This document shows, one piece after another, positions 53,310 through 63,285 of a DNA stretch of 64,000 nt (positions are counted from its first letter, which is position 1; each line of letters starts with the position of its first letter). The position numbers and the translations under genes were made by a program. This stretch comes from Bromus sterilis (lineage: Eukaryota > Streptophyta > Magnoliopsida > Poales > Poaceae), in the NCBI GenBank assembly GCA_950022295.1, contig OX465598.1, positions 3,224,001 through 3,288,000 on the forward strand. Direction: 5' to 3'. Under the pieces are notes generated by a model. The model saw only the letters and a list, made by a program, of their open reading frames with translations, did no database searches and was not told the DNA's origin.

Positions 53310-54609
53310 CATATGGGTCCCCAAGCTTAAACCCGCTAACAAGGGTAGCTGAGCTGATATCACATGTGGAGGCATCTTGGGATCGACAGAAAGTAATGGA
53401 GAATTTTCTACCCGTCGACGTCCCTTTTATCCTTGGAATCCTCATATGCTCAACTAATATTGCAGATTCTTGGGCTTGGCACTTCGAGAGAAAGGGGGAG
53501 TTTTCTGTCCGATCGGCATACAGAATGCTTATCTCGACCCGACGGCGAAGAGAGGCATGGCTCGAAGGGACGGCTGGGCCGTCAAGCACACTACACGAGA
53601 CAAAGGACTGGAAAGCTCTCTGGAAAGTACAAGTGCCGGCGAAGATAAGGATGTTCCTGTGGCGTATGTCGAAACAATCGCTCCCTACTGAGGATGTGAG
53701 GTCTCACCGCAACATGTGTCCATCTAGCTGTTGTGGTGTTTGTGGTGCTGAGGACTCGTGGCACCACTCCCTCCTCCTCTGCCCTATGGCGCGGTGTGTA
53801 TGGGCTTTGGTGGAACCTGAAATTGCTGAATATCTGGTGGAAGTTGCTGACCCGAGAGCGAAAAACTGGCTATTCCATGCGATGTATACCCTAACACACA
53901 AAGCTTTCATCAAGGTTTATGTCACCATGTGGGCAATCTGGGCCGCCAGAAGGAAGGCTATTCACGAGGGGGTCTTTCAAAGTCCGAACTCGACGCACTC
54001 TTTCATTCTTCGTTTCCTGTCGGACTTGCAAGTGACTAATATGAAGCCAACCAGTCGGAATACGCCTGGACAGTCATCATCCAGAACAAACCAGCAAAGA
54101 AAATCTGTAGCCAGACAGGTTGCGCCGCCCGCAGGAGTTGTGAAGATTCATGTGGACGCGGGTGTGCTTGAGCCTCTCAGGGGTTCAACGGTTTTCGTTG
54201 CGAGAGATTCGGAAGGAAATTATCTGGGCAGCTCAAGTCTGGTTGTGGAGGGTCTCTATGACCCGGCAATTCTGGAGGCATTAGCTTGCCGAGAGGGACT
54301 GGCCCTTGCACAAGATCTTGCCATCAACAGATTCATTATCACACGCGATTCTAAGCAAGTAGTGGCCGATATTTCATGTGGAAGTAGAGGAATCTTCTCC
54401 TCTATTGCGACGGAGATCAACCAAAGGAAGCAGAACCAAGACTGCATGATCGTCTTCGAAGGGAGGGAATCAAATAATGAAGCTCATCAGTTAGCTAGGT
54501 TTTGTTTATCGTTACAACACGAACGCCATGTGTGGCTACTCCAACCGCATGATGTAACTATCCCACATGTTGTGGCGTACCGTGAATAAAGTTTATTTTC
54601 ACGCTAAAA
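53310..54609 (+). pseudogene. L1-type LINE, zf-RVT and RNase H part (3' piece)
   Basis: The continuation of the LINE cut at 39,163. It encodes the zinc-binding zf-RVT region (GEFSVRSAYRML, VPAKIRMFLWRMSKQSLPT, CGVCGAEDSWHHSLLLCPMA) and a plant-type RNase H-like domain (VVKIHVDAGVL, ILEALACREGLALA, RDSKQVV, EAHQLARF), open to the TAA at ~54,587. AATAAAG and a short A run at ~54,604-54,609 may be its 3' end. The D in DAG is kept, but the usual W-D-G pattern is altered. No clear LINE target duplication was found. Confidence 0.9.
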
Positions 54610-54950
54610 AAGATAATTAATGGAAAACCCTAAAAAAATATAATTAACGGGAAACTTAAAAAATGATCATATGTGGACTACTTCTAGGAGCATATTTAAT
54701 AGATGATGTATATATTAGGAGATGTAAAAGTAGGTGATGCAAATTTTGCTTCACAAAAAAATGCTTTTTGCATCTTCAAAAAGTATCCAACTCCAGCAGA
54801 TAATGTATAAGGATGGTGCAAAATGGATGCTCCAATGGATGATGATGTAGAAACTAAATCATTTCAAACATAGAAAATTCATTTCAAACCAACATAGTTC
54901 ATACTACAAATTGATAATATCAATACTAGTCCATACTTTATTCCACTTCA
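54610..54950. other. AT-rich spacer, no gene
   Basis: Contains short repeats of GATGATG/ATGATGTA type and A-rich stretches. Nothing recognisable. Confidence 0.4.
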
Positions 54951-55501
54951 TCATCCACTCTTGACATAAAACTGCTTGTCATCATCGGTGTCGTCCATCA
55001 TCGAGTCCATGAACTCATCGTTGAGGGACTTCTCCTCCTTCTCCTTCGAGTCGGACTCGATTGGGGATCACCATCAAAGGGTTCTTCGGCCTCCTTCTTC
55101 GCTACCTTTTCTTCTGCTAGGATTCACGCTTCCAAAAGAACTAGAGCTCGACTTGGACTTACTCAGAATTCTCCCGCGTGAACCTCGCCATCACCTTCGC
55201 CAAGAGCAATGATAATCTTCATCTTCTTCTCCATCTACTTCTTCTCCTCCTTCATCGATTTTAACTTGAAGCTCACCGGAGCGAGGAACTTCACTTTCGC
55301 CGGGTCTCGGTATCTAGGAAGTTGAGCTCTTCCCTTGCATAACTGAAATGCCATGTGACGATGTCTTACGCACGGGCGGCCTCATCGGTGGTCCCGTACG
55401 TGCCGAGCCAGTAGCGACGGTCGTCGACGGAGAACTCAACGCCGAAGTTCCCGAACGCCGAAGTAGTCGTCCTTTCACTTCAGTGTGTTCTTCGGCGACA
55501 T
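54951..55501 (-). pseudogene. AP2/ERF-like pseudogene
   Basis: From an ATG at 55,501 (MSPKNTLK, then a TGA) the minus strand reads FGVR, a small deletion with frame change, NFGVEFSVDDRRYWLGTYG, TTDEAARA, a stop, then TWHFSYAREELNFLDTET. This is the AP2/ERF DNA-binding fold (YRGVR, WLGTF, EEAARAYD, NFP). The C-terminus is acidic with MDSMMDDTDDDKQF and ends at 54,951. Several stops and frameshifts show it is dead. It resembles a multicopy AP2-like family seen in Triticeae, often transposon-associated (from memory). Confidence 0.65.
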
Positions 55502-56767
55502 GGCGTTGGTGCGGCGGCGACGACTCGGCTTTGAATTGGGCGGCTACTAAGAGTCACGGCGATAGCGGTCCATGGGCACACATGTACAATAGATCGCGCT
55601 AAATCGGACGAATCCCGAGCGACAAGCCGGTGGAATAATTTTACCCAGAAAAAGGTTGGTGGAACACAATGCCGGTCACCGGTCGAAATTTCGGCCGATC
55701 GATTCGGTGTGGCAAATTGTGATTGCTGTTGCGGCAAAATAGATCATCCGAGCTGTAGTGGAAATTTGTTCGACGTATTTATATCTATTTTTTTTTTCCA
55801 TCGTTGCGGTAAAAATTGCGGCACCGTTTTCGCTGCCAGACTCGTTGTTAAGTGGTAACAGCAAAATTGATCGCTGGTGGTAGCTTTCTCGTTATCAGGT
55901 GCAGCAAATTTGCAGCATGTTGTTATCGGTCACACTTCATCGTTTTCTATTGTAGCAAAAATTAAATGTTAGTGGTAAAACATGTAGAGTCATTATCGCC
56001 AACCATATTTTCAGAAATGAATGTATTTAGCACTAAAATACATCTAAATACATTAATGTAGTATTTTGTATCACGCTTTTGAATGGATATACTTAGCATT
56101 GAAATACATCTAAGTACATATATTTGAACGATAGATAATGTGAATCAAAGATAGTACTTTTTTCGATTCATAATAACTGTCGCAAATTTTGTACTAAGCT
56201 AATACAAACTTTGCACTAGATAAACGATACTCCTTTCGATCCTAAAAAAGTGTCTTGAAAAAACAACTAGAATAGTTATAACTTATAGTGTAACTTGCGC
56301 TTTTTTAGGATCGGAGAGAGTGCTTATTATGGATCGGAGGTAGTAGCATTTTAGTGTCGCAGTTGTATAGGTAGTAGTATTTTAATGTTAAGATTGTACT
56401 ACGCTGCCGGCACGCAAGCCTTGACGCGACCGGTCGAAACTTGATCGGCGGTAAATATTAGAAAAAATAATGAATTTTTTTTGGAGAAAATTTTCGCCAT
56501 CAACAAAAATCCCGAATTGTTCCGTGCGCCAATTATATGGGCATGAGTTTCTGTTCGGTATGTCTGGGACGATTGTTCAGCCGTCCGATCAGATCCTCCA
56601 GTAAGATCGTGAACCAATCAAAGTCGATCATGTTGTTATTTTCTTTTGATTTGATGGAGGCCGAGTTCTGGGTTGATTCGGGCGGGGTACGTACGAGTAT
56701 CTAAACCTGTTTCGAAACCAGTACATGTTCGCGGTTCGCCTCGGATTAGTAGTATTCACCCTGCGCC
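55502..56767. other. Repeat-rich spacer upstream of the CAF1-like gene
   Basis: Includes decayed Stowaway-type segments (55,990-56,160 and 56,230-56,320) but no gene. The last part is the CAF1-like promoter region. Confidence 0.4.
56230..56320. repeat. Degenerate Stowaway-like MITE
   Basis: Ends CTCCTTTCGATCCTAAAAAA and TTTTTTAGGATCGGAGAGAG are inverted copies; TA precedes it and TG follows (decayed target). Confidence 0.65.
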
Positions 56768-56774
56768 TATATAA
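56768..56774 (+). promoter_or_regulatory. TATA box of the CAF1-like gene
   Basis: TATATAA ~130 bp upstream of the ATG at 56,903, leaving a leader of about 100 bp. Confidence 0.6.
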
Positions 56775-56902
56775 TTCTCAACATAACGGGTCTCTCAACT
56801 CTGGATTGCCTCCGTACGTAGCAACTCGAGCAAACCCCAAAGCAACCTCATCTCGTAGTAGGGAGACGCCGCCGGCCGCAGTATCAAGCCCCGTCCGCCG
56901 GC

Positions 56903-57706
56903 ATGGACGCTGACGATGTTACAGTCCGGTCGGTCTGGGCCGAGAACTTCAAGGCCGAGTCTGACCTCTTCTCTCAGGTCGCGCCGCACGCCATCCACGT
57001 CACGCTGAACGTCCAATACCCGGGCTGCGTGCTCCGTGGCGACGGCGGGAAGAGCCACTACGACCAGACCGCCGAGGAGCGGTACCAGGTCGTCCGGGCC
57101 AACGTGACCGTCCTGAAGCCTCTCCAAGTCGGCCTCGCCATCCGCACCAAGGACGGCAAGCGGTATGCGTGGGAGTTTAACTTGCGCGGGTTCGACATCG
57201 ACGACGACAACGACCGGAGAGACCCCAACTCCATCGCATACCTCGTCCGCCGCGGGGTCGACTTCCGCCGTCTTCCCCGGTCCGGCGTCCACGGGTACAG
57301 GCTCCACTGGTTGCTGAGTGACTCCGGCCTGCTCAGAACCCGGGCTTCCTGGGCGACCTTCGCCGGCGCGTACCATATCGCCTATTTCGTGGTCATCATG
57401 TTCGGCGAGAAGCTTCCGGGCGACGTCGACAGCTTCATGATCAAGGTCCATCAGCTTCTCGGGCCATCGGTGTACGACGTGAAACGGCTCGCGAGGCAGC
57501 ACGACGAGAGGTGCGTCGGCGCGTTGAGCAACATCGTGAAGCAGCTCGCCGTCGTGCAGCCCGGTGAAGGAGACTGCCCCGCGGAGTCGACGCCCGCCGG
57601 CACAGGTAGCACACTGGCCCTCTTGGCTTTCGAGGTGTTGAAGCAGAAGCTTGGTGCCAATGCTGACAAGTGCCAAGGCCAACTGTGTGGGCTTCATGCT
57701 GTTTAA
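56903..57706 (+). CDS. CAF1-family protein lacking catalytic residues
   Basis: Intronless, 267 residues, ATG in GCCGGCATGG context. The fold matches CAF1/POP2 (VRSVWAENFKAE, YPGCV, YQVVRANVTVLKPLQVGL, WEFNLRGFDI, VYDVKRL), the deadenylase subunit of CCR4-NOT, and plant CAF1 genes are typically intronless. The DEDD active site is gone: the D-x-E of DTEFPG is N36 and Q38 (LNVQYPG), the Asp of SGYDFGY is H158 (GAYHIAY), and the final H-x4-D segment is T230/G235. So it cannot be a normal exonuclease. The frame is fully open and codon-biased (GC3-rich), suggesting it is or was recently functional, perhaps as a non-catalytic adaptor. Confidence 0.85.
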   Translation: MDADDVTVRSVWAENFKAESDLFSQVAPHAIHVTLNVQYPGCVLRGDGGKSHYDQTAEERYQVVRANVTVLKPLQVGLAIRTKDGKRYAWEFNLRGFDIDDDNDRRDPNSIAYLVRRGVDFRRLPRSGVHGYRLHWLLSDSGLLRTRASWATFAGAYHIAYFVVIMFGEKLPGDVDSFMIKVHQLLGPSVYDVKRLARQHDERCVGALSNIVKQLAVVQPGEGDCPAESTPAGTGSTLALLAFEVLKQKLGANADKCQGQLCGLHAV

Positions 57707-59351
57707 GGATGACACAAGATCGACCAACCCATGTTGCTGCAATGGCCACAAGAAGAATATGCACGCCTGGCAAACGATTATTATTAAGTTTTTCTTGCGT
57801 GGAACGACTATAAATTGGAGTGTTTGTAATAATTAGAGGTTATAAACATTCATCTTATTCTTTTTTTAGGGTAAGCATTCACTTATTCGTAGGAGCGTAG
57901 GTGTACTGGTCTCAAGTATGTACCTCGACTGGATGATACACGATTTTCTGCTGAACTATTGCATGTATATGAAAACCAAGTCATTGACGTTTTGACTGAA
58001 TTGATGATAAACGAGACTCGCGTGTAGCTTTCTTCAAACTCTGCCCAACCGTCCACGTGCCACCGGTCGGGCCGCCTACCTCCATCGATTGACACGAGTT
58101 GCGAGCGGCGACACCAATGCCAACGAACGACGATGCAGTGTCACCTCTTGGCGCCGGGTTTTCTTAATTCGAATGTTTTAATGCTTCCTTACAACTTGAA
58201 TTTTTTTCAAACTAATAGACATTTATGCCCAATGTGGTACATTGTTTCCTGCGCTTCAACCGTTTGTAGAACTTTGTTATGGACAACATGCACATTTGCG
58301 TCCTTTGTTAGCATATAATCTTGTCCGTGTCAAATTTGTATCGGTGTTTGCAACATGTACGTGTTGCAGTTAGCTTGCGTGCATGCCCCCATGGCGTTAT
58401 GGTGCGCAAGTTGAGTTCTAGTTAGGAGTATGTAGATGAGTTTGAGTCCAAGTATACTTGTCCTCAAAAAAGTATACTTGTTCTAATTAATGTAGGTTTA
58501 GATAGGTTGGGTCGGTCGAAGCTATGCATGTAGTATATATATAGAGTCAGCCCATCATGAGATTGTAACCAAGAGAAAGAGAGAGTAAAGAGAAAACAAA
58601 GGGCACGACAAAGGCCCATCGATTGTTCATTAATTTGATGTGATCGATCCGCAGGGCTGAATTTGAACATCCTTCAAGTCCCCATTTGCAGTGCTTCATA
58701 TGTTCTCTCTCATACATGCATCACACAAGTGAAGAGCGGAATGGGCACACATCGTCGATCGGATTTTCTTTTAGAAAAGACGGAGCAAGTAACGCCCAGT
58801 TTTATACATAAAGCCCGGGAAGGAACCAAAAAGTTTGACAGAGGTTTGCAGACGTCGGAAATGGGAGAAGTGCCTTGAGGAGAAGAGCTTTCCCTCTGCC
58901 ATTGTTTCACCAGCTGCCACAACACTGCGAGCACTGATGGGGACGACGCAGAGGAGGCCCTCAAAGCCGTGTATACTATACAATCTAACAAAAACATCTG
59001 CAACAATTTAACAAAGCCATGAAATATTACCACGTACGTAAAAGATAGAATGATCGAGAGAGGTACGTGACAAGCGTGGTATCATTATCTGGGACACAAC
59101 TCCATACATAGTTTAACTAGTCGCACGAGGACAGACGAAGACAGATCGAGGTTCACGAAACTAATGGGGACACTAAGACTCTATAGCTAACAGAGACTAG
59201 CACCACACTTGTTGAAGAATCATCCGAAATTTTAACTACTACTCAAAACGTATTGGCCTAATTAATTGAAATCTCGGCCACCGCCGCCGTTCGGATCGAT
59301 CAGACTGAATGACTTGACGGCGGCGGAGTTGCTGCTGCCGCAAGCCAGAGC
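57707..59351. other. Intergenic, no supported gene
   Basis: Short anonymous frames only. A direct GTATACTTGT repeat lies near 58,450-58,480. Confidence 0.4.
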
Positions 59352-61220
59352 TTATCTCTCGACGGTGACGGAGACGTTGGGGTTGCTGGTGGGCAGCTCG
59401 ACGGCCTTCTCCTGCTTGGAGGGCTTCTTGTAGTAGCAGCCGTAGAGGATGAGCTGCATGAGTCCGAAGAAAGCGCCGAGGCCGTTGGGGATCTGTTCGT
59501 AAACAAACACAGTTAGATCTTAGAAGGATGAGGAATTGTAAATCTAGTACTCTCTTAAAAAACGTTACTATATTATGGGACGGAGGGAGTAGCTGGGTTT
59601 AAGGGTTTTGAGATGGCTAACCGTGACGTAGAGGTCGAACTTGATGAGCGCGTAGGCCGTCCAGCAGCAGCCGTTGAGGAAGTTGACCAGCGACAGGGTG
59701 AATGGCATGTACTCCACACTCTTGGTCGTGATCACTTTTTTCTGCAAGCATGCAATACAAATATAAACTCTAATTATCAGATGTCAAAAGCACGTACACG
59801 TATGTATAATAATGCAGGTAATTAACAATCGAATATATACTATGATCTAAACGAATTCATTATATTTATGCATGTACGTTTGTGATGAAGTGCTGGATCA
59901 CATGTGTGTTGGTTAGATCCTGAACGGCTCTTCCTTTGCGGATACGACACTCCAACAGCTAACACGAGATTTTGGCGGGAGCAACAGAAAGTTTGGTTGG
60001 CTATAGCTATATATACGGGATGCAAGTACGTACAGATCTAGAAGCAGAGGACACGTAGCTAGGGGTTGGTTGCGTTTCCTTTGAGGTAGAAAGAAATAAA
60101 CATTAAACAGTGTGATAATTTGGCCATAATTTTTTAGGGTATTCGGCCTTAAATTAAAAGGTGGCACATCTATGCGATGATGACACTATAACATGTGGAC
60201 AAATTACTCAATAAAAAAACACTAGACATGTGGGTAAAAGACCAGATCCATGCAGATTAATTAACTACTAGGCAGTTCATCCGAATAAACGATTAATGCA
60301 TCATTATCATCATATCCTAGGAGCAAAATGGCGAGATCAACTAATCATGCATAGCCACACGGCATTTTTATTACAGAGTTCGAAATAGATTAAAACTACT
60401 AAATAAACCAAATAACAAACCCTGCTGAATTAAGAAGGAACGGATCGAGGGGTCAAATAGTGCATGCATGCATGCATGTGATAGATGATGGATCTATAAG
60501 GTGATAAGGAGGATGAGGAAGGGGGGGAACGTACCATGATGGTGAGCGGGGAGGCGTACATGATGGTGCCGAAGATGACGCAGAGGATGCCGACGATCAT
60601 GGAGCGCTTCTCGTGGGTGTGGGCGCCGAGGAGCACGCCGAGTATCACAGACACCATGAAGACCGCCTCGCCGAGGAGCACGTAGACCATCCTCAGCTGC
60701 ACACACGCTCGCATTGGTTAGTCTCTCTTCTGCGATCTATACATACATATACAAAAAAAGACCGATCGATCGAGCTAGATACCCTCTTCTTGTTGGGGGA
60801 GTAGAGGAAGAAGATGATGAGGTATGCGCCCTCGATGACGAGCCCGATGCCGTTGATGGTGACGACGAGGATGCTGTTGGGGTGGACGATGGGGAGGCCG
60901 TAGAATACCCAGAGCATGCAGTTGAGCAGCGTCGCCAGGTAGGGGTCCGGCTTGAACTCCTCCACGTCCTTGTTCTTGCAGATCCGCCAGAACGTCGGCC
61001 TGCATCAATTCATCCATCCATCACCGGCAACGCAAAAGATACAAGTTAATCACCGGCCAGCAACCACCTTCCATGACATGCATATATATAGATTAGACTA
61101 GATAGACAAGTGGAGGGTGAGCTAGCTAGGGTTTACGTACGTGGGGGAGAGGAAGAGGCCGAAGGAGATGACATTGCCGATGATGCCGACGATGTTGCGA
61201 GCGGCGTCGGCGGAAACCAT
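59352..61220 (-). CDS. SWEET: SWEET sugar transporter, clade II
   Basis: Five exons, 239 residues: 61,141-61,220; 60,783-60,999; 60,535-60,696; 59,622-59,741; 59,352-59,492, all GT-AG and in phase. It begins MVSADAARNIVGIIGNVISF and has two MtN3 triple-helix repeats (~10-95 and ~130-215) making seven membrane helices. Hallmarks are LFLSPTPTFWRI, YLATLLNCMLWVFYG, HPNSILVVTINGIG, AHTHEKRSMIVGILCV, MYASPLTIM, TKSVEYMPF and IPNGLGAFFG, each with the conserved prolines. It facilitates diffusion of hexoses or sucrose across plasma or vacuolar membrane; clade II members (rice SWEET4-6 group) are mainly hexose carriers. The SVTVER tail resembles rice SWEET6. A Stowaway fragment lies in the last intron. 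Confidence 0.93.
59548..59591. repeat. Truncated Stowaway MITE in the SWEET last intron
   Basis: TTACTATATTATGGGACGG followed by AGGGAG and TA is the right end of a Stowaway copy; the left end is missing. Confidence 0.6.
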
Positions 61221-61336
61221 CGTCTTGCTCTCTCAACTCAACTAGCTAGTCTCGCCGGGGAGGAGGAAGGAGGTTGGTTGAGGCCGGGTTGTGAGAGAGA
61301 GTTGGGGGGCGATGGAATGGGAGATGGAGGCGTATG

Positions 61337-61342
61337 TATATA
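61337..61342 (-). promoter_or_regulatory. TATA box of the SWEET gene
   Basis: TATATA in GGCTATATACATACG on the minus strand, ~120 bp upstream of the ATG at 61,220. Confidence 0.55.
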
Positions 61343-62822
61343 GCCGTGGCGTGGCGTGGCGGCGTCGCGTTCCCCAAGTCGATCACAACGTTAACCCGAT
61401 ATGCGCGCATGGGATGGTTAGGGTTGGACTTGGAAATCATCTCCGTCAAACTAACCAACTAACTAACTAACCCAGAGAGAGAATAGGGCGGGCGGGAGGG
61501 ATAAGCATCATCTCCTCCTCCTCCTCCTCCTACGTTGATCTGATCTGATCTTATCACCGTTCGGCGACTCATCATATGCTGCTCTTAACACGTGCGTGCG
61601 TGCATCACAAAATCCAGTTTTGTTTTTTGGGGATAACGCATATCCACAATTATTATTCTATGTCTTGCGTGCCAAGGATGATTCAGCTTAGGTTTGTTGA
61701 AATATTATCATTGGGTATAAAACGGATATAGTACATGATAGATTCCAACTTACACGGTTGATTACATCTACGCATGGAGGAAGAACTAGCTATAAGGACA
61801 AATCACGTACTCATAACAAAAAGGCAGCTGCTACAACTCAACCGATTGATTTGTTGAAATGGACTCGCTACAATCCAGTCGCCTAAGATTTAATCAAGTC
61901 TCAATCGACTTTGCAACATTTTTTTCATATCGGTTGCAGCATGCTATTTTTGATCGGTTGTAGCACGTCGTCGCAACGGTTGCAACATTTATCATTTACA
62001 GTTGTAACATTTTAGTCACACCGGTTGCAGCGTTAGTTGTCGTTGCTGGCAAAATCATCGCAACATTTTTTATTGCCGGTTGTAGCATCTAACCGTGTCA
62101 ATTGCAACAAAACAAAATATGCCGACATCACTCGACTGAGACTCAGTCGACTAAGTTCTAGATAGACCCTTGTTGAAAACTTAAACCACCCCTACAATCG
62201 TCTGATCTGGCATATTCTGTTGTAGGATCCACGCGCTTGAACCCATGTGTGGACAATAGTCCCGCTGGCCATCTGCTGACAAAAGAGTTGCATCGCAGTG
62301 CCACCGGCTGCTGAGGACAACTCCATCGAGGAGAGTTGCGTCGAAGCGCCACCGGCCACTGAGGACATCAAAGACGAGTAGAGCTGCGTCGCAGCACCGG
62401 TAGCTTGCAGCTGTCGATGTTGTTGCATCGCAGCGTGGCAAACGCGAAGGAGTGCTACGTTGTAGCTCCTTTAGCCGCCAAGTATCTCAACGTCGGCAAC
62501 CGGCTTCGGTCAAGCTCCACTGCAGTGCCGACAAAACTTATCACATCACCAGCAGCGTCCAACGAAGCTTAATTGCAACCATGAGCGTTATAGCAAGAAT
62601 ATATTAACATTTTTAGGGGGGCGTTAAATAGAGAGAAAATGAATCTTTAATAACTAAATGGGTTTTTTCACAACATCTATGCACCGATTATGCTTACCAT
62701 GAGTTTACATCTTTTCATTCAATTTGAAGGCTAAAAAACCCATCTAGAAACCCCAAAGCTAAATCACAACATTATATCATGAAGAAAGTGAATGGAGTTT
62801 TGGAATGAAGCGTGTTCTTGGG
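61343..62822. other. SWEET upstream region and repeats, no gene
   Basis: Contains a TCC microsatellite (61,510-61,531), a repeat-rich element at 61,855-62,165 and a ~60 bp GC-rich imperfect tandem at 62,270-62,410 (GTTGCATCGCAGTGCCACCGG-like units). Multiple open frames at 62,158-62,441 are artefacts of that repeat. Confidence 0.45.
61855..62165. repeat. Unclassified repeat with GGTTGCAAC sub-repeats
   Basis: Variants of GGTTGCAACATTT / GGTTGTAGCA recur about six times; the ends carry CAGTCG-AAG-like inverted segments (CAGTCGCCTAAG and CTCAGTCGACTAAG), suggesting a small DNA transposon. Superfamily is undetermined. Confidence 0.4.
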
Positions 62823-63262
62823 GGATTGAGATCCAGTGACTTTGTGAAGCAAAGTCACCATGTGACTTTACCCACCTATTAGCCCTCTGATCTCCATCCA
62901 GCGGAGAAGATTACTTCAAAATTTAAACTCAATACTTAAACTCTTCCAAAAAAAACCAATAATATGTATATGGTCCGTTGTGTATCGTACGAAATTTTCG
63001 CTTTATTTGAATAATTGGTTTATCATTAAATAGCTATTTATATTTTGAGGTTTACAACAATATTTGATCATAAACCGGTGATCCAAATGAAACAAAAATT
63101 TCTCATAATACAAAACGAAACGTATACGATTTGCTGGAATTTTTAATTTTTTTTTGAAGAGTTTACATTTTGGATCACTCTTGTTGGATGGGAATCGAAG
63201 GGCAAAAAGAGGGGTAAAGTCATGTGGTGACTTTGTGAAGCAAAGTCACTGGATCTCAGTCC
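62823..63262. mobile_element. Non-autonomous Mutator-like element
   Basis: 440 bp with ~50 bp inverted ends starting GGATTGAGATCCAGTGAC / GGACTGAGATCCAGTGAC. Flanking 9 bp GTTCTTGGG (62,814-62,822) and GTTCTCGGG (63,263-63,271) differ by one base and look like a target duplication. Each end contains an internal hairpin GTGACTTTG-TGAAG-CAAAGTCAC. No coding capacity. Confidence 0.75.
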
Positions 63263-63268
63263 GTTCTC

Positions 63269-63285
63269 GGGGGGGGGGGGGGGGG
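63269..63285. repeat. G17 homopolymer
   Basis: Seventeen consecutive G residues abut the right target duplication of the Mutator-like element. Length may be a sequencing or slippage artefact. Confidence 0.7.

Noticed and set aside
56795..57751. 318-codon minus-strand frame
   Set aside because: Antisense shadow of the CAF1-like coding sequence, which has clear family similarity on the plus strand.
60462..60478. CATGCATG run in a SWEET intron as an RY regulatory element
   Set aside because: Simple repeat within an intron; no further evidence for RY-type regulation.
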